Below, one piece after another: positions 41,818-51,221 of a DNA stretch of 64,000 nucleotides (positions are counted from its first letter, which is position 1; each line of letters begins with the position of its first letter). The stretch spans positions 1-64,000 of the forward strand of contig JARLIS010000004.1 in NCBI GenBank assembly GCA_031291615.1. Direction: 5' to 3'. The DNA is from Parvibaculum sp. (GTDB taxonomy: Bacteria; Pseudomonadota; Alphaproteobacteria; Parvibaculales; Parvibaculaceae). The notes under the pieces are model-generated. The model saw nothing but the letters and a program-made list of their open reading frames with translations, was not told where the DNA came from and did not search any database. A program made the position numbers and the translations under genes.

Positions 41818-43476
41818 ATGTATCGTTACGACGAGTTCGACCTCAAGCTGGTGAACGAGCGTGTTGCGCAGTTTCGCGGCCAGGTCGCGCGCCGCCTCGC
41901 CGGCGAATTGTCGGAAGACGAGTTCAAGCCGCTCCGCCTGATGAACGGCGTCTATCTCCAGCTTCACGCCTATATGCTGCGGATCGCCATTCCCTACGGC
42001 ACGCTTTCCTCGCGCCAGGTGCGCAAGCTCGCCCATATCGCGCGCGTCTACGACAAGGGCTACGGCCATTTCACGACGCGCCAGAACCTGCAACTCAACT
42101 GGCCGGCGCTGAAGGACATTCCCGCCGTGCTCGACGAGCTGGCATCGGTCGAGATGCATTGCATCCAGACCTCCGGCAATTGCATCCGCAACACGACATC
42201 CGATCACTATGCGGGATCGGCGCCGGGCGAGCTTGAAGATCCGCGCGTCGTCTGCGAGATCATCCGCCAGTGGTCGACCTTCCATCCGGAATTTTCGTTC
42301 CTGCCGCGCAAGTTCAAGATCGCCGTATCGGCGACGGAGCACGACCGCGCCGCCATTCGCGTCCACGACATCGGCGTGCAGGTGGTGAAGAACGCGACCG
42401 GCGAACTCGGCTATGAAGTCTGGGTCGGCGGCGGTCTCGGCCGCACGCCCATCATCGGCAAGAAGGTCGGCGACTTCGTGCCGCGCGCCGATCTGCTCTC
42501 CTATCTCGAAGCCGTGCTCCGCGTCTACAACATGTCCGGGCGTCGCGACTATCTCTACAAGTCGGGAATCACGTTCCTCGTCCATGAAATCGGCGCGGAA
42601 GAAATGAAGCGTCTGGTCGAGGAAGAGTTCGAGGAAATCCGCAAGACCGGCGCCTTGCAGCTTCCGCAGGAGGAAGTGGACCGCATCCAGAAGTATTTCG
42701 CGCCGCCCGCCTATGAAACGCTTTCCGACGCCGCGCCCGAGATCGACGCGCTGGCGGCGAAGGAAAAGAATTTCGCGGACTGGCTGAAGACGAATGTCGC
42801 CCAGCACAAGGTGCCGGGCTATGCCATCGTCAACATCTCGCTGAAGCCCATCGGCAAGACGCCCGGCGATTGCTCGTCGGAACAGATGGAAGCCGTCGCC
42901 GACATCGCCGAGAAGTTCGCCTTCTCGGAAGTCCGGGTCGCGCATGAGCAGAACCTGACGCTCGCCAATGTGCGCAAGAAGGATCTCTACGAGGTCTGGA
43001 AGGCGCTCGATGCGAGCGAGCTTGCGACGCCCAATGTCGGCCTCATCACCGACCAGATCGCCTGCCCCGGCCTCGACTATTGCAACCTCGCCAATGCGCG
43101 TTCGATCCCCATCGCGCAGCGCATTTCCGAGCGTTTCAAGGATGTCGACCTTCAGCAGAAGATCGGGCGGCTGCACATCAACACGTCGGGCTGCATCAAT
43201 GCCTGCGGCCACCACCATGTCGGCCATATCGGCATTCTCGGCGTCGACAAGAAGGGCGTCGAATATTATCAGGTGACGCTCGGCGGCGCGGCCGACGAGA
43301 CGGCCGCCGTCGGCGAGATCGTCGGGCCCGCCTTCACCGAAGGCGAAATCGTCGATGCGGTCGACACCATCGTCAAAACCTATCTCGACATTCGCAAGGA
43401 CGGCGAAATCCTGCTCGACACCTATCGCCGCGTCGGCCTGCAGCCGTTCAAGGAGAAGCTCTATGCAGCTCATTAA
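41818..43476 (+). CDS. cysI: Sulfite (nitrite/sulfite) reductase hemoprotein
   Basis: The 552-residue siroheme/4Fe-4S enzyme reduces sulfite to sulfide. It shows the siroheme region (YGHFTTRQNLQLNWPALKDI, then QTSGNCIRNTTSDHYAG) and the cluster ligands C416-X5-C422 and C459-X3-C463 (CPGLDYC and GCINACGHHHVGHIG). The operon context with DUF2849 and DUF934 supports assimilatory sulfite reduction. The DUF934 gene overlaps its 3' end by 14 bases. Confidence 0.95.
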   Translation: MYRYDEFDLKLVNERVAQFRGQVARRLAGELSEDEFKPLRLMNGVYLQLHAYMLRIAIPYGTLSSRQVRKLAHIARVYDKGYGHFTTRQNLQLNWPALKDIPAVLDELASVEMHCIQTSGNCIRNTTSDHYAGSAPGELEDPRVVCEIIRQWSTFHPEFSFLPRKFKIAVSATEHDRAAIRVHDIGVQVVKNATGELGYEVWVGGGLGRTPIIGKKVGDFVPRADLLSYLEAVLRVYNMSGRRDYLYKSGITFLVHEIGAEEMKRLVEEEFEEIRKTGALQLPQEEVDRIQKYFAPPAYETLSDAAPEIDALAAKEKNFADWLKTNVAQHKVPGYAIVNISLKPIGKTPGDCSSEQMEAVADIAEKFAFSEVRVAHEQNLTLANVRKKDLYEVWKALDASELATPNVGLITDQIACPGLDYCNLANARSIPIAQRISERFKDVDLQQKIGRLHINTSGCINACGHHHVGHIGILGVDKKGVEYYQVTLGGAADETAAVGEIVGPAFTEGEIVDAVDTIVKTYLDIRKDGEILLDTYRRVGLQPFKEKLYAAH

Positions 43477-43981
43477 GAACGGCGCCTTCATCGCCGACGT
43501 CTGGACGCATGTCGCGGACGAAGACGAGCTGCCCGACGGTCCCGCCATCGTCAGCCTTCAGCGCTGGCAGAAGGAACAGAATGCGCTCGTCGCCCGCGGC
43601 AAGCCGCTCGGCATCCGCCTGAAAAGCGGAGAGGCGCCCTCGCTCATCGCCGCCGATCTCGACAAGTTCGACGTCGTCGCGCTGGAGTTCCCGGCCTATC
43701 GCAACGGCCGCGCTTATTCCTATGCCCGGCTGCTGCGCGAGCGCTACGGCTACAAGGGCGAAGTGCGTGCGGTCGGCGCGGTGCTGCGCGACCAGTTCTA
43801 TTTCCTCGTCCGCGTCGGCTTCGACGCGCTCGAAGTGCGCGACAACATCACGCCGGAAATCTGGAAAGAGTCGGTGGGCGTTTTCACCAACGACTACCAG
43901 CCGTCGAGTGACGGCAAGCCGAGCGTGATGTCGCTGCGGCACCGGCTCGCCGCCCACGCGTCGGCCCGCAACGCGGGCTGA
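43463..43981 (+). CDS. DUF934 protein, sulfite reductase-associated
   Basis: The 172-residue DUF934 protein begins MQLIKNGAFIADVWTHVADE and has ALEFPAYRNGRAYSYARLLR, YGYKGEVRAVGAVLRDQFYF and the end VMSLRHRLAAHAS. It is always linked to cysI; a direct role is unknown. cysH (PAPS/APS reductase), which normally follows, is absent: the next gene is on the other strand. Confidence 0.92.
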   Translation: MQLIKNGAFIADVWTHVADEDELPDGPAIVSLQRWQKEQNALVARGKPLGIRLKSGEAPSLIAADLDKFDVVALEFPAYRNGRAYSYARLLRERYGYKGEVRAVGAVLRDQFYFLVRVGFDALEVRDNITPEIWKESVGVFTNDYQPSSDGKPSVMSLRHRLAAHASARNAG

Positions 43982-43988
43982 CGAAGGT

Positions 43989-44738
43989 TCAGCCTTTCGT
44001 CGGGCCGACCTTGAGGTCGCTCACAATCACACTATGCGCAAGCGCATTGCGGTCCATCAGCAATAGCTGGGCGTTCATGCGGGCGATGGCGCCTTCAAGC
44101 GTCGCCAGGCGTTCCTCCGCCGGCGCGTCGCGCCGCGCGCGGTCGAGCGCCGTGCGATAGGCGGCAAAGCGCGCCGCCAGCGCATTCCCGGTGCCGTCGA
44201 TCAGGCGGCCGTTCTCCGCGATGCGGGCGCGAACGCCTGCCGACACATCCGGCGCGGCGTAAGGCGCAATCGCCCGCGCGCGCGCCGCGTCGGCGGCAAC
44301 GACCGCCTGCGAGACTTCGACGAAGCGTTCCATCGCGGCCGTGTCGGCATCGACATCGGCGGCGATCGCATTGACCAGCGCCTCGCCGCTCGCCGGCATG
44401 CGCGCGCGAAGCCGGTCGTAGTAACTCGCGCCGGGCGCGAGAGCGCTCGCGGCGATCACATTCGTCAATCCGAAATAGCGGTCGCTTTCGGGCGCGGGAC
44501 GGCTTGCGGCGAGGTTCGCCGCCATGCCGCGCAGGTCCGTTTCCGGCACCGTCATCGGCAGGGCGGGTTCGCCGATTGCCGTCGAAGAGGCGGTCGCGGC
44601 GAAGCGGTCGAGGAGGCTCGGCTGCGCATAGCCGAAATCGGGCGCCTGCGCGCAGGCGGCAAGCGCCATCGCGCCAAGGAGGCTCGCGATCTTCCAGCCG
44701 ATTATCCGTCCAGGCCGTTCCATGCGGGAACCCGCCAT
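43989..44738 (-). CDS. Putative lipoprotein, unknown
   Basis: The 249-residue precursor has a lipoprotein signal (IASLLGAMALAACAQ, lipid Cys about residue 29). A mature helical, Ala/Arg-rich domain follows. The true start may be the Met at residue 6. No family is recognised. It stands alone, seven bases from the end of the convergent DUF934 gene. Confidence 0.75.
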   Translation of the reverse strand: MAGSRMERPGRIIGWKIASLLGAMALAACAQAPDFGYAQPSLLDRFAATASSTAIGEPALPMTVPETDLRGMAANLAASRPAPESDRYFGLTNVIAASALAPGASYYDRLRARMPASGEALVNAIAADVDADTAAMERFVEVSQAVVAADAARARAIAPYAAPDVSAGVRARIAENGRLIDGTGNALAARFAAYRTALDRARRDAPAEERLATLEGAIARMNAQLLLMDRNALAHSVIVSDLKVGPTKG

Positions 44739-44802
44739 CCGTTAAGGGTCGGCCAGACTAACCGCCAGATGGTGAAGCCCGGGTAAAGCGGCCCCAGACA
44801 AC

Positions 44803-44835
44803 AAAGCCCGGCGCTCTTTCGAGCACCGGGCCTTT
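44803..44835 (-). terminator. Terminator after the phasin gene
   Basis: AAAGCCCGGCGCTC / GAGCACCGGGCCTTT form a long stem with a TTTC loop, T-rich on either side, so it may act in both directions. It is 38 bases after the phasin stop. Confidence 0.8.
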
Positions 44836-44873
44836 ACGCAACAGGACTAGCGATAGTTAGACGCGGACCGAAA

Positions 44874-45239
44874 TCAGGCGGCGCGGAGCTTCTCGAACGC
44901 GTCGGTGAACTTTTCGGCGTAGGGGCTCACGGCCTCGCGCACGGCCGAGACGGCGAGTTCGTTGATCTCGCGGGCGGCGTCGAGGTTGCGCTTGAAGGCG
45001 GCGCGAACGAATTCGTTCTGGAGTTCGACGGCGGTGCGGATGTTGCCGGACTTCAGCACGGCCTTCGCCGTTTCAACGGTTTCTTCGAAATTGGTGCGCG
45101 CGAGTTCGGTGATGATGCCCTGCGCGAGTTCGACCGGGGTCTTCTTCGGGGCGGCCTTCGCCTTCTTCGCGGCGGCGGGCTTCGCTTTGGCGGTCTTTTT
45201 GGTCTTCGAGGCCTTCGGGGCCGAGGTCGTTTCCGTCAT
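44874..45239 (-). CDS. Phasin family protein
   Basis: The 121-residue protein has a Lys/Ala-rich N-terminal half (APKASKTKKTAKAKPAAAKK) and a phasin-type helical domain (ITELARTNFEETVETAKAVL, then ELQNEFVRAAFKRNLDAARE). Phasins coat polyhydroxyalkanoate granules. ATG 45239 has AGGAGA five to six bases upstream; the earlier Met codons do not. Two palindromic TTGTGC-N3-GCACAA sites upstream suggest PhaR-type repression, and a terminator follows. Confidence 0.9.
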   Translation of the reverse strand: MTETTSAPKASKTKKTAKAKPAAAKKAKAAPKKTPVELAQGIITELARTNFEETVETAKAVLKSGNIRTAVELQNEFVRAAFKRNLDAAREINELAVSAVREAVSPYAEKFTDAFEKLRAA

Positions 45240-45308
45240 GTCCATCTCCTGTCTGGCGTTGAGCGCTGTGCTCTTGGGCACTGCGTTGCACAAGCCTTAG
45301 GTTCAGGT

Positions 45309-45377
45309 TTGTGCGCTGCACAATGAGATAGAGAGCAGCCGCCGTAGCGTCAAGGAAATTTTGTGCATTGCACAAAA
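45309..45377. promoter_or_regulatory. Two PhaR-like operators in the phasin promoter region
   Basis: TTGTGCGCTGCACAA (45309-45323) and TTTTGTGCATTGCACAAAA (45359-45377) share TTGTGC-N3-GCACAA; a half-site GTTGCACAA ends near 45293. TGC-rich palindromes of this type are bound by the PHA regulator PhaR in alphaproteobacteria. Confidence 0.6.
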
Positions 45378-45394
45378 ACCCGTCACATCCCGGC

Positions 45395-46675
45395 TCATAC
45401 AAGCGAAAATCTGTTTATTGCAAAAGGAGTTAGGTCCAGTTGCGGCGCGGTGCCGCAGATCAGGTCGGCCAGCGCCGCCGCGCTTCCCGCGCCGAGAGTC
45501 CAGCCCAGCGACCCATGCCCGGTGTTGAGGTAGAGGTTCGTGAATCGCCCCCCTTGCCCAATTATTGGGCTGCCGTCTGAACTCATAGGACGCAGTCCCG
45601 TCCAGTATTCCGCCCGGTCGGCGGCTTCGCCCAGTTGCGGCATGAGATCGAGCGCGGCGTCGAGCACGGAGCGCGCGCGCGGCATTTCGATGTCGGTGTC
45701 GTAGCCGCAGACCTCCGCCGTCCCCGCGATGCGGATGCGCTCGCCGAGGCGGCTGACGACGATCTTGCGCGCCTCGTCCGTCATGCTGACGGTCGGCGCA
45801 TTGCCGGTCGCCGGCAGCGTCACCGAATAGCCCTTGAGCGGATAGACGGGAATGCGCAAGCCCGCGAGCCGCGCCAGCGCCGCCGTGCCGACGCCTGCCG
45901 CCAGCACCACGGCATCGGCTGGGAAGACGAAGGACTTCGTTCTGACGCCCACGATCCTGTCGCCTTCCGCCTCGAAGCGCGTCACCTCCGCGCCGCCGAC
46001 AAAGGCGACGCCCGCCTTCATCAGCCTGTCGGCCAGCGCACGGGTGAAAAGATGCGCATCGCCGCTCGCATCGCTCGGGCAATAGACGCCGCCGGCGATT
46101 TCGCCCTTCTGGAGAGCGGCGGCGAGCGCGGGCTCCACATCGACGCATTCGCGCGCCGAGAGCAGGCTCTGGTCGAGCCCCGCCGCCCGCATCACACGCA
46201 CGCCTTCCGCCGCGCCTTCCAGCGAATGGGCATGACGGAAAATCTGCATGATGCCGCTGCGGCGCTCGTCGAAGCGGATGGGCGCGCCCTTCGCCTCATA
46301 GTCGGCGGCGATCGCCGCCATGCGCGCCCGCGTCAGCAGCGCGAGGCCGAGATTCGGCAGCACGCGCTCGGCACGCGCAGAGGCGCGGCAGCGCATCAGA
46401 AAGCGCAGCAGCCATATCCATTGTTCGGGATCGGCCTTGAGCCGCAGCCGGAACGGCGCGTCGGCGCGACCGAGCCAACGCAGCACCAGCCCCGGCACTT
46501 CGGGCCCCGCCCAGGGCGCAACCTCGCCCGCGCCGAGCTGACCGCCATTGGCGAAGCTCGTTTCGAGCCCCGCGCCTTCGCGGCGGTCGACAAGCGTGAC
46601 CTCGTGGCCGCGTTCGGCCAATTCATATGCTGTGGTGACGCCGACGATCCCGGCGCCGACGACGACGATCTTCAA
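45395..46675 (-). CDS. dadA: D-amino acid dehydrogenase small subunit family
   Basis: The 426-residue FAD protein has the dinucleotide motif VVVGAGIVGVTTAYELAERG, ETSFANGGQLG, a middle substrate domain, and the C-terminal YWTGLRPMSSDGSPIIGQGG, then LYLNTGHGSLGWTLGAGSA. DadA oxidises D-amino acids to keto acids, feeding electrons to the respiratory chain. It is monocistronic and divergent from the aminotransferase gene, which may act on the same products. Confidence 0.93.
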   Translation of the reverse strand: MKIVVVGAGIVGVTTAYELAERGHEVTLVDRREGAGLETSFANGGQLGAGEVAPWAGPEVPGLVLRWLGRADAPFRLRLKADPEQWIWLLRFLMRCRASARAERVLPNLGLALLTRARMAAIAADYEAKGAPIRFDERRSGIMQIFRHAHSLEGAAEGVRVMRAAGLDQSLLSARECVDVEPALAAALQKGEIAGGVYCPSDASGDAHLFTRALADRLMKAGVAFVGGAEVTRFEAEGDRIVGVRTKSFVFPADAVVLAAGVGTAALARLAGLRIPVYPLKGYSVTLPATGNAPTVSMTDEARKIVVSRLGERIRIAGTAEVCGYDTDIEMPRARSVLDAALDLMPQLGEAADRAEYWTGLRPMSSDGSPIIGQGGRFTNLYLNTGHGSLGWTLGAGSAAALADLICGTAPQLDLTPFAINRFSLV

Positions 46676-46787
46676 GACACGACCTCCGGGGCATCCGCAC
46701 TCTACGCCGGACCATACCCGTCATGGAAGCGCGACGCGGCTTGGGCCATACTGCGGCGGCCGCGACCCTTCGACCCGGAGTTCTTAG

Positions 46788-48110
46788 ATGCCCGACAGCC
46801 TTTGGCCTTTCGTTCCCTCGCCCCGCTTCGTCGACGTGACCCATGCCGAGGGCCGCACGCTCTTCACACGCGACGGCGGCACGATCCTCGATGCGACGGG
46901 CGGCGCCATCGTTTCCAATATCGGCCATGGGCGGCGGGAAGTGGCGGAGGCCTGCGCGGCGGCGATGGTGTCTATGTCCTATGCGGTGCCGCCCTTCGTC
47001 ACGCCTGAGCGCACGCGCCTCGTCGAGCGGCTGCGCCGCCACTGGCTGCCGCCGCATCTCACCCGCGTCTGGCTCGCAAGCGGGGGTTCGGAAGCGGCGG
47101 ATGCGGCCTGCAAGCTCGCGATCCAGCATTTCCACGCCAAGGGCGAGACGAGCCGGACGAAAATCATCGGCCGCGAGATTTCCTATCACGGCACCACGGC
47201 GCTGACGCTGGCCGTCGGCGGCCATGTCGCGCGCAAGGCCGGCTATGAAAGCGTCATGCCCGACATGCCGCATGCGCCGACGCCCTATGCGCTGCGCTCT
47301 CCGCTCGGCCGCAACCATCCCGATTTCGACATCGCCGTCGCCAAGGGCCTCGAAGAGGTCATTCTGCGCGAAGGGCCGGAGACGATCGCCGCCTTCATCT
47401 GCGAGCCGATCAACGGCTCCTCGGGCGGCGCCATCATGCCGGGCCCGCGCTACTGGCCGCTGGTGCAGGAGATCTGCCGCCGCCACGGCGTGCTCATCAT
47501 CACCGACGAGGTGATGACCGGCTTCGGGCGCACCGGCAAGCGTTTCGCCGCCGAGCATTTCGGCGTCGAAGCCGACATCATGGTGTCGGGCAAGGGGCTT
47601 GCCGGCGGCTATGCGCCGATCTGCGGCGTCTTCGCCACCGACGCCGTTGTCGCGCCGCTTGCGCCGAAGGGCATCGGGCCGATGTTCTACACCTATAGCG
47701 GCCATCCCGGCGCCTGCGCCGCCGCCGACAAGGTTCTTGAAATCATGGAGCGCGAGGATCTCGTCGCGCGCTCGGCGGAAAAAGGCGAAGCGCTTCGCGC
47801 CCGTCTCGAAGCCGCGCTCGGCCAGCATGCCAATGTCGCCGAAATTCGCGGGCGTGGCCTTTTCTTCGGGCTCGAAATCGTCAAGGACCGCGACACGCTG
47901 GAACAATTCCCGCTTGAGACCGGCATGACGCAGCGCGTGGTCGGCGCGGGTCTCGCGCAAGGCGTCTTCTTTTATGCGGGCGGCACCGGCGCGGTGCGCG
48001 ACATCATCTGCGTCGGTCCTGCCTTCACGGTCGAGGACGGAGAACTCGACCGTATCGCCGAAACGCTGAAGCGCGCCATCGACAAGGCGGTCGAAGGCGC
48101 GAAGGCATAA
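46788..48110 (+). CDS. Class III (omega-type) aminotransferase
   Basis: The 440-residue PLP enzyme has ILDATGGAIVSNIGHGRREV, LASGGSEAADAACKLAIQHF, YHGTTALTLAVGG, IITDEVMTGFGRTGKRFAAE (PLP Asp) and PLP Lys269 (VSGKGLAGGYAPI). Members act on beta-alanine, diamines or 4-aminobutyrate-like compounds with pyruvate or ketoglutarate. It is divergent from dadA (112-base gap) and upstream of an Acg-like oxidoreductase. Confidence 0.94.
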   Translation: MPDSLWPFVPSPRFVDVTHAEGRTLFTRDGGTILDATGGAIVSNIGHGRREVAEACAAAMVSMSYAVPPFVTPERTRLVERLRRHWLPPHLTRVWLASGGSEAADAACKLAIQHFHAKGETSRTKIIGREISYHGTTALTLAVGGHVARKAGYESVMPDMPHAPTPYALRSPLGRNHPDFDIAVAKGLEEVILREGPETIAAFICEPINGSSGGAIMPGPRYWPLVQEICRRHGVLIITDEVMTGFGRTGKRFAAEHFGVEADIMVSGKGLAGGYAPICGVFATDAVVAPLAPKGIGPMFYTYSGHPGACAAADKVLEIMEREDLVARSAEKGEALRARLEAALGQHANVAEIRGRGLFFGLEIVKDRDTLEQFPLETGMTQRVVGAGLAQGVFFYAGGTGAVRDIICVGPAFTVEDGELDRIAETLKRAIDKAVEGAKA

Positions 48111-48142
48111 GGGGACCGATCCGGTTCCCGATTGGAGAGAGC

Positions 48143-49351
48143 ATGAAAAAGCCCGACCTCTCGATCACGCGCCGCAACATTCTCGGCGGCGCGATGACGG
48201 CCACGCTCATCGTCGCGGGCGGCGTCATCTGGCGCGCGGAGCAGCGCGGCCTGTTCGGCCCCGCGCCCGAAGACGCCTACGCGCCCTGGGACCTCTGGAA
48301 CGCAACCGAGATCAAGGGCACGCCGATGGCGCTCGCGGCGGCCGGCATTCTCGCCGCCAATCCGCACGACACGCAGCCCTGGATTTTCCATGTCGCCGAG
48401 GACCGGATCGAGCTTTACGCCGACACCTCGCGCAATCTCGGCGCCTTCGATCCCTATTTGCGCGAAATGCATATCGGGCTTGGCTGCGCGGTCGAGAACA
48501 TGATGCAGGCGGCGGGGCCGAACGGCTATTCGGCGAACGTCGAATTTGCGCCGGGTTCGCTCCTCGCCCTGACCGATCGCGCCGGCCATGCGCTCGCCGC
48601 GACACTGACGCTCGCCAAACTCTCCGCGCCGCTCGACGGCGATGCGCTCTATAACGCGATCCCGAAGCGGCATACCAACCGCTTTCCCTATGACCGCGCA
48701 AAGCCCCTGCCCGCTTCGGCCAAGATGATCCTTGCCGACACCGCCGAGGAAGACGGCGTGAAGCTCTTCACCTTCGAGGAGGGAGACGACCGCAAGCGCT
48801 TCGACGCCGCCGTCGTCACGGCGACGGAAGAGATCGTCGCCGACAAGGAGATGGACGAGGCGAGCGGGCGCTGGATGCGCGAAACGCCGCACGAGATCGA
48901 CGAGCATCGGGACGGATTGAATTTCGACACGGCGGGACTTTCGCCTTTCATCACGCTTGCGGCGAAACTTCTGCCCTCGCTGCCGCCCGAGCAGAGCCAC
49001 AAGGCCTGGCTCGCGCAGACGCGGGACAGCCAGTTGCCGACGGCGCCGCTTGTCGGCTTCATTGCGGTGAAGGATCGCTACGACCGCGCGCAGTCGCTCG
49101 GCGTCGGCCGCGCCTGGCAGCGGATGCAGCTCACGGCCGCCTCGCTCGGTTTCGTCATGCAGCCGATCAACCAGCCGGTCGAGACGGTCGATCGCGAGAA
49201 GCAGCTCGGCAAGGAAGCAAAGTCCGAAGCGCGGCTCGCGGACATCACCGGCGCGCCGGAATGGCAGCCGACCTTCGCCTTCCGCGCCGGCTTCCCGACG
49301 CGCGAAGCGCCGCGCAGTCCGCGCCGGGCGCTGAAGGATGTGACGGTTTAG
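48143..49351 (+). CDS. Acg-family nitroreductase-like protein with twin-arginine signal
   Basis: The 402-residue protein begins with a Tat-type signal (ITRRNILGGAMTATLIVAGG). The mature part matches the Acg/nitroreductase group with a duplicated fold (ANPHDTQPWIFHVAEDRIEL, then IGLGCAVENMMQAAGPNGYS and KRHTNRFPYDRAKP). Acg proteins hold FMN and may sequester it. It follows the aminotransferase by 32 bases. Confidence 0.88.
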   Translation: MKKPDLSITRRNILGGAMTATLIVAGGVIWRAEQRGLFGPAPEDAYAPWDLWNATEIKGTPMALAAAGILAANPHDTQPWIFHVAEDRIELYADTSRNLGAFDPYLREMHIGLGCAVENMMQAAGPNGYSANVEFAPGSLLALTDRAGHALAATLTLAKLSAPLDGDALYNAIPKRHTNRFPYDRAKPLPASAKMILADTAEEDGVKLFTFEEGDDRKRFDAAVVTATEEIVADKEMDEASGRWMRETPHEIDEHRDGLNFDTAGLSPFITLAAKLLPSLPPEQSHKAWLAQTRDSQLPTAPLVGFIAVKDRYDRAQSLGVGRAWQRMQLTAASLGFVMQPINQPVETVDREKQLGKEAKSEARLADITGAPEWQPTFAFRAGFPTREAPRSPRRALKDVTV

Positions 49352-49366
49352 GGCGGAGACTGACGC

Positions 49367-49465
49367 CATGCTTCGAGACGCCGCTTCGCGGCTCCTCAGG
49401 ATGAGGCCGGCCAGAAAATCATCCTCATGCTGAGGAGGCCGCGCCAGTGGCCGTCTCGAAGCATG
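49367..49465. repeat. Diverged copy of the CTTCGAGACG palindromic repeat
   Basis: CATGCTTCGAGACG / CGTCTCGAAGCATG outer arms with CTCCTCAGGATGAGG and CCTCATGCTGAGGAGG inside. It overlaps the gap at the 3' ends of the Acg and prfC genes. Confidence 0.85.
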
Positions 49466-49471
49466 GCTGCG

Positions 49472-51076
49472 TCAAGCCGCCTGGGCCGCCACGCGTTCGC
49501 GCGTCGCGGTGAAGCGGACATGCGGCCATTTTTCCGCCGTGTAGCCGAGTTCCCAATTGCTCTTGGCAAGGAAGACCGGCGCGCCGTCGCGGTCTTCGGC
49601 CATGTTGCCGCGATGGGCGTCGAGGAAGCGCTTGAGTTCGGCCGGGTCTTCCGCCGACACCCAGCGGGCGGTTTCGAAGGGCGCCTGTTCGAAGCCGACC
49701 TTGATCTCGTATTCGCTTTCGATGCGGGCGGCGAGCACTTCGAGCTGCAGGCGGCCGACGACGCCGACGATCCAGCTCGCGCCGATCTGCGGCTTGAAGA
49801 CCTGCGTCACGCCTTCTTCGGCGAGACTTTCGAGCGCGCGGCGCATGTGTTTTGCCTTCATCGGATCGTCGAGGCGGACGCGCTGGAGGATTTCCGGCGC
49901 GAAGTTCGGAATGCCGGTGAAGGTCATTTCCTCGCCCTCGGTCAGCGTGTCGCCGACGCGGATGGTGCCGTGGTTCGGAATGCCGATAATGTCGCCGGCA
50001 TAGGCTTCGTCCACCAGCTCGCGGTCCTGAGCGAAGAAGAGCGTCGGATTGTGGATGCCGATGGTCTTGCCCGAGCCCGAGACGCGCAGGCGCATGCCGC
50101 GCTTGAACTTGCCCGAGCAGATGCGCATGAAGGCGATGCGATCGCGGTGGTTGGCGTCCATGTTCGCCTGCACCTTGAAGACGAAGCCGGAGACCTTGGG
50201 CTCGTCCGGCTGCACCAGCCGCGCGGACGAAGGCTGCGGGCGGGGCGACGGCGCGAAGCGGACGACGGCGTCGAGCAGCTCGCGCACGCCGAGCTTGCGG
50301 AGCGCGCTGCCGAAATAAACCGGCGTCAGATGGCCCGCGCGATAGGCGTCGAGATCGAAGGCGGGCGAGCCTTCGCGGGCGAGCTGCATTTCCTCGCGGA
50401 AGGCGGCGAGTTCTTCCGCGCTCATGTGGTTGGCGATTTCATTGCCGGAAAGCCGCGTCGCTTCCTTGCCCTCGCTCATGCGATCATAGGGAATGAAGCG
50501 GTCATGCTCGGGATCGAAGACGCCGCGCAGGAGCCCGCCCATGCCAGCCGGCCACATCATCGGCGCGGTGTCGAGCGCGAGCTTCGAGGCGATCTCGTCC
50601 ATCAGGTCGAAGGGGCTCACGCCTTCGCGGTCGATCTTGTTGATGAAGGTGATGATCGGCACGTCGCGCAGGCGGCAGACCTCGAAGAGCTTCAGCGTCT
50701 GCGTCTCGATGCCCTTGGCGGCGTCGATGACCATGATGGCGCTGTCGGCGGCGGTCAGCGTGCGGTAGGTGTCTTCGGAGAAGTCTTCGTGGCCGGGCGT
50801 GTCCAGCAGATTGCAGGTGATGCCTTCATAGGCGAAGGTCATGACGGCGGAGGAGACCGAGATGCCGCGTTCCTGCTCGATCTTCATCCAGTCGGAGCGC
50901 GCGCGCCGGCTGTCGCCGCGGGCCTTGACCTGTCCGGCAAGGTGGATCGCGCCGCCCATCAGCAGCAGGTTTTCGGTCAGCGTCGTCTTGCCCGCGTCGG
51001 GATGCGAGATAATGGCGAAAGTCCGCCGTTTGCGCACCTCGTCGGCGCCGCCTGAGCGGGGGTCCGTCGTGCTCAC
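49472..51076 (-). CDS. prfC: Peptide chain release factor 3
   Basis: The 534-residue translational GTPase has G1 ISHPDAGKTTLTE, the G2 EQERGISVSSAVMTF, G3 DTPGHEDFSEDTYR and G4 FINKIDREG, as in RF3, which recycles RF1/RF2 from the ribosome. GTG 51076 (MSTTDPRSGGADEVRKRRTF) has GGAG nine bases upstream; the frame to 51148 is not supported. Confidence 0.96.
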   Translation of the reverse strand: MSTTDPRSGGADEVRKRRTFAIISHPDAGKTTLTENLLLMGGAIHLAGQVKARGDSRRARSDWMKIEQERGISVSSAVMTFAYEGITCNLLDTPGHEDFSEDTYRTLTAADSAIMVIDAAKGIETQTLKLFEVCRLRDVPIITFINKIDREGVSPFDLMDEIASKLALDTAPMMWPAGMGGLLRGVFDPEHDRFIPYDRMSEGKEATRLSGNEIANHMSAEELAAFREEMQLAREGSPAFDLDAYRAGHLTPVYFGSALRKLGVRELLDAVVRFAPSPRPQPSSARLVQPDEPKVSGFVFKVQANMDANHRDRIAFMRICSGKFKRGMRLRVSGSGKTIGIHNPTLFFAQDRELVDEAYAGDIIGIPNHGTIRVGDTLTEGEEMTFTGIPNFAPEILQRVRLDDPMKAKHMRRALESLAEEGVTQVFKPQIGASWIVGVVGRLQLEVLAARIESEYEIKVGFEQAPFETARWVSAEDPAELKRFLDAHRGNMAEDRDGAPVFLAKSNWELGYTAEKWPHVRFTATRERVAAQAA

Positions 51077-51221
51077 TCTATAGGTCTCCAGTGTCGATTT
51101 GGCGCGGACCCTACTCCAAGAGGCCGGACCTGTCATCCGGCGCGACAAGATGCCCGGATGCGGAGCGGACAGCGCCGGGGCAGAGTCCGGGCATCAGAAT
51201 TTGCATCGAAAGACCGAAACC

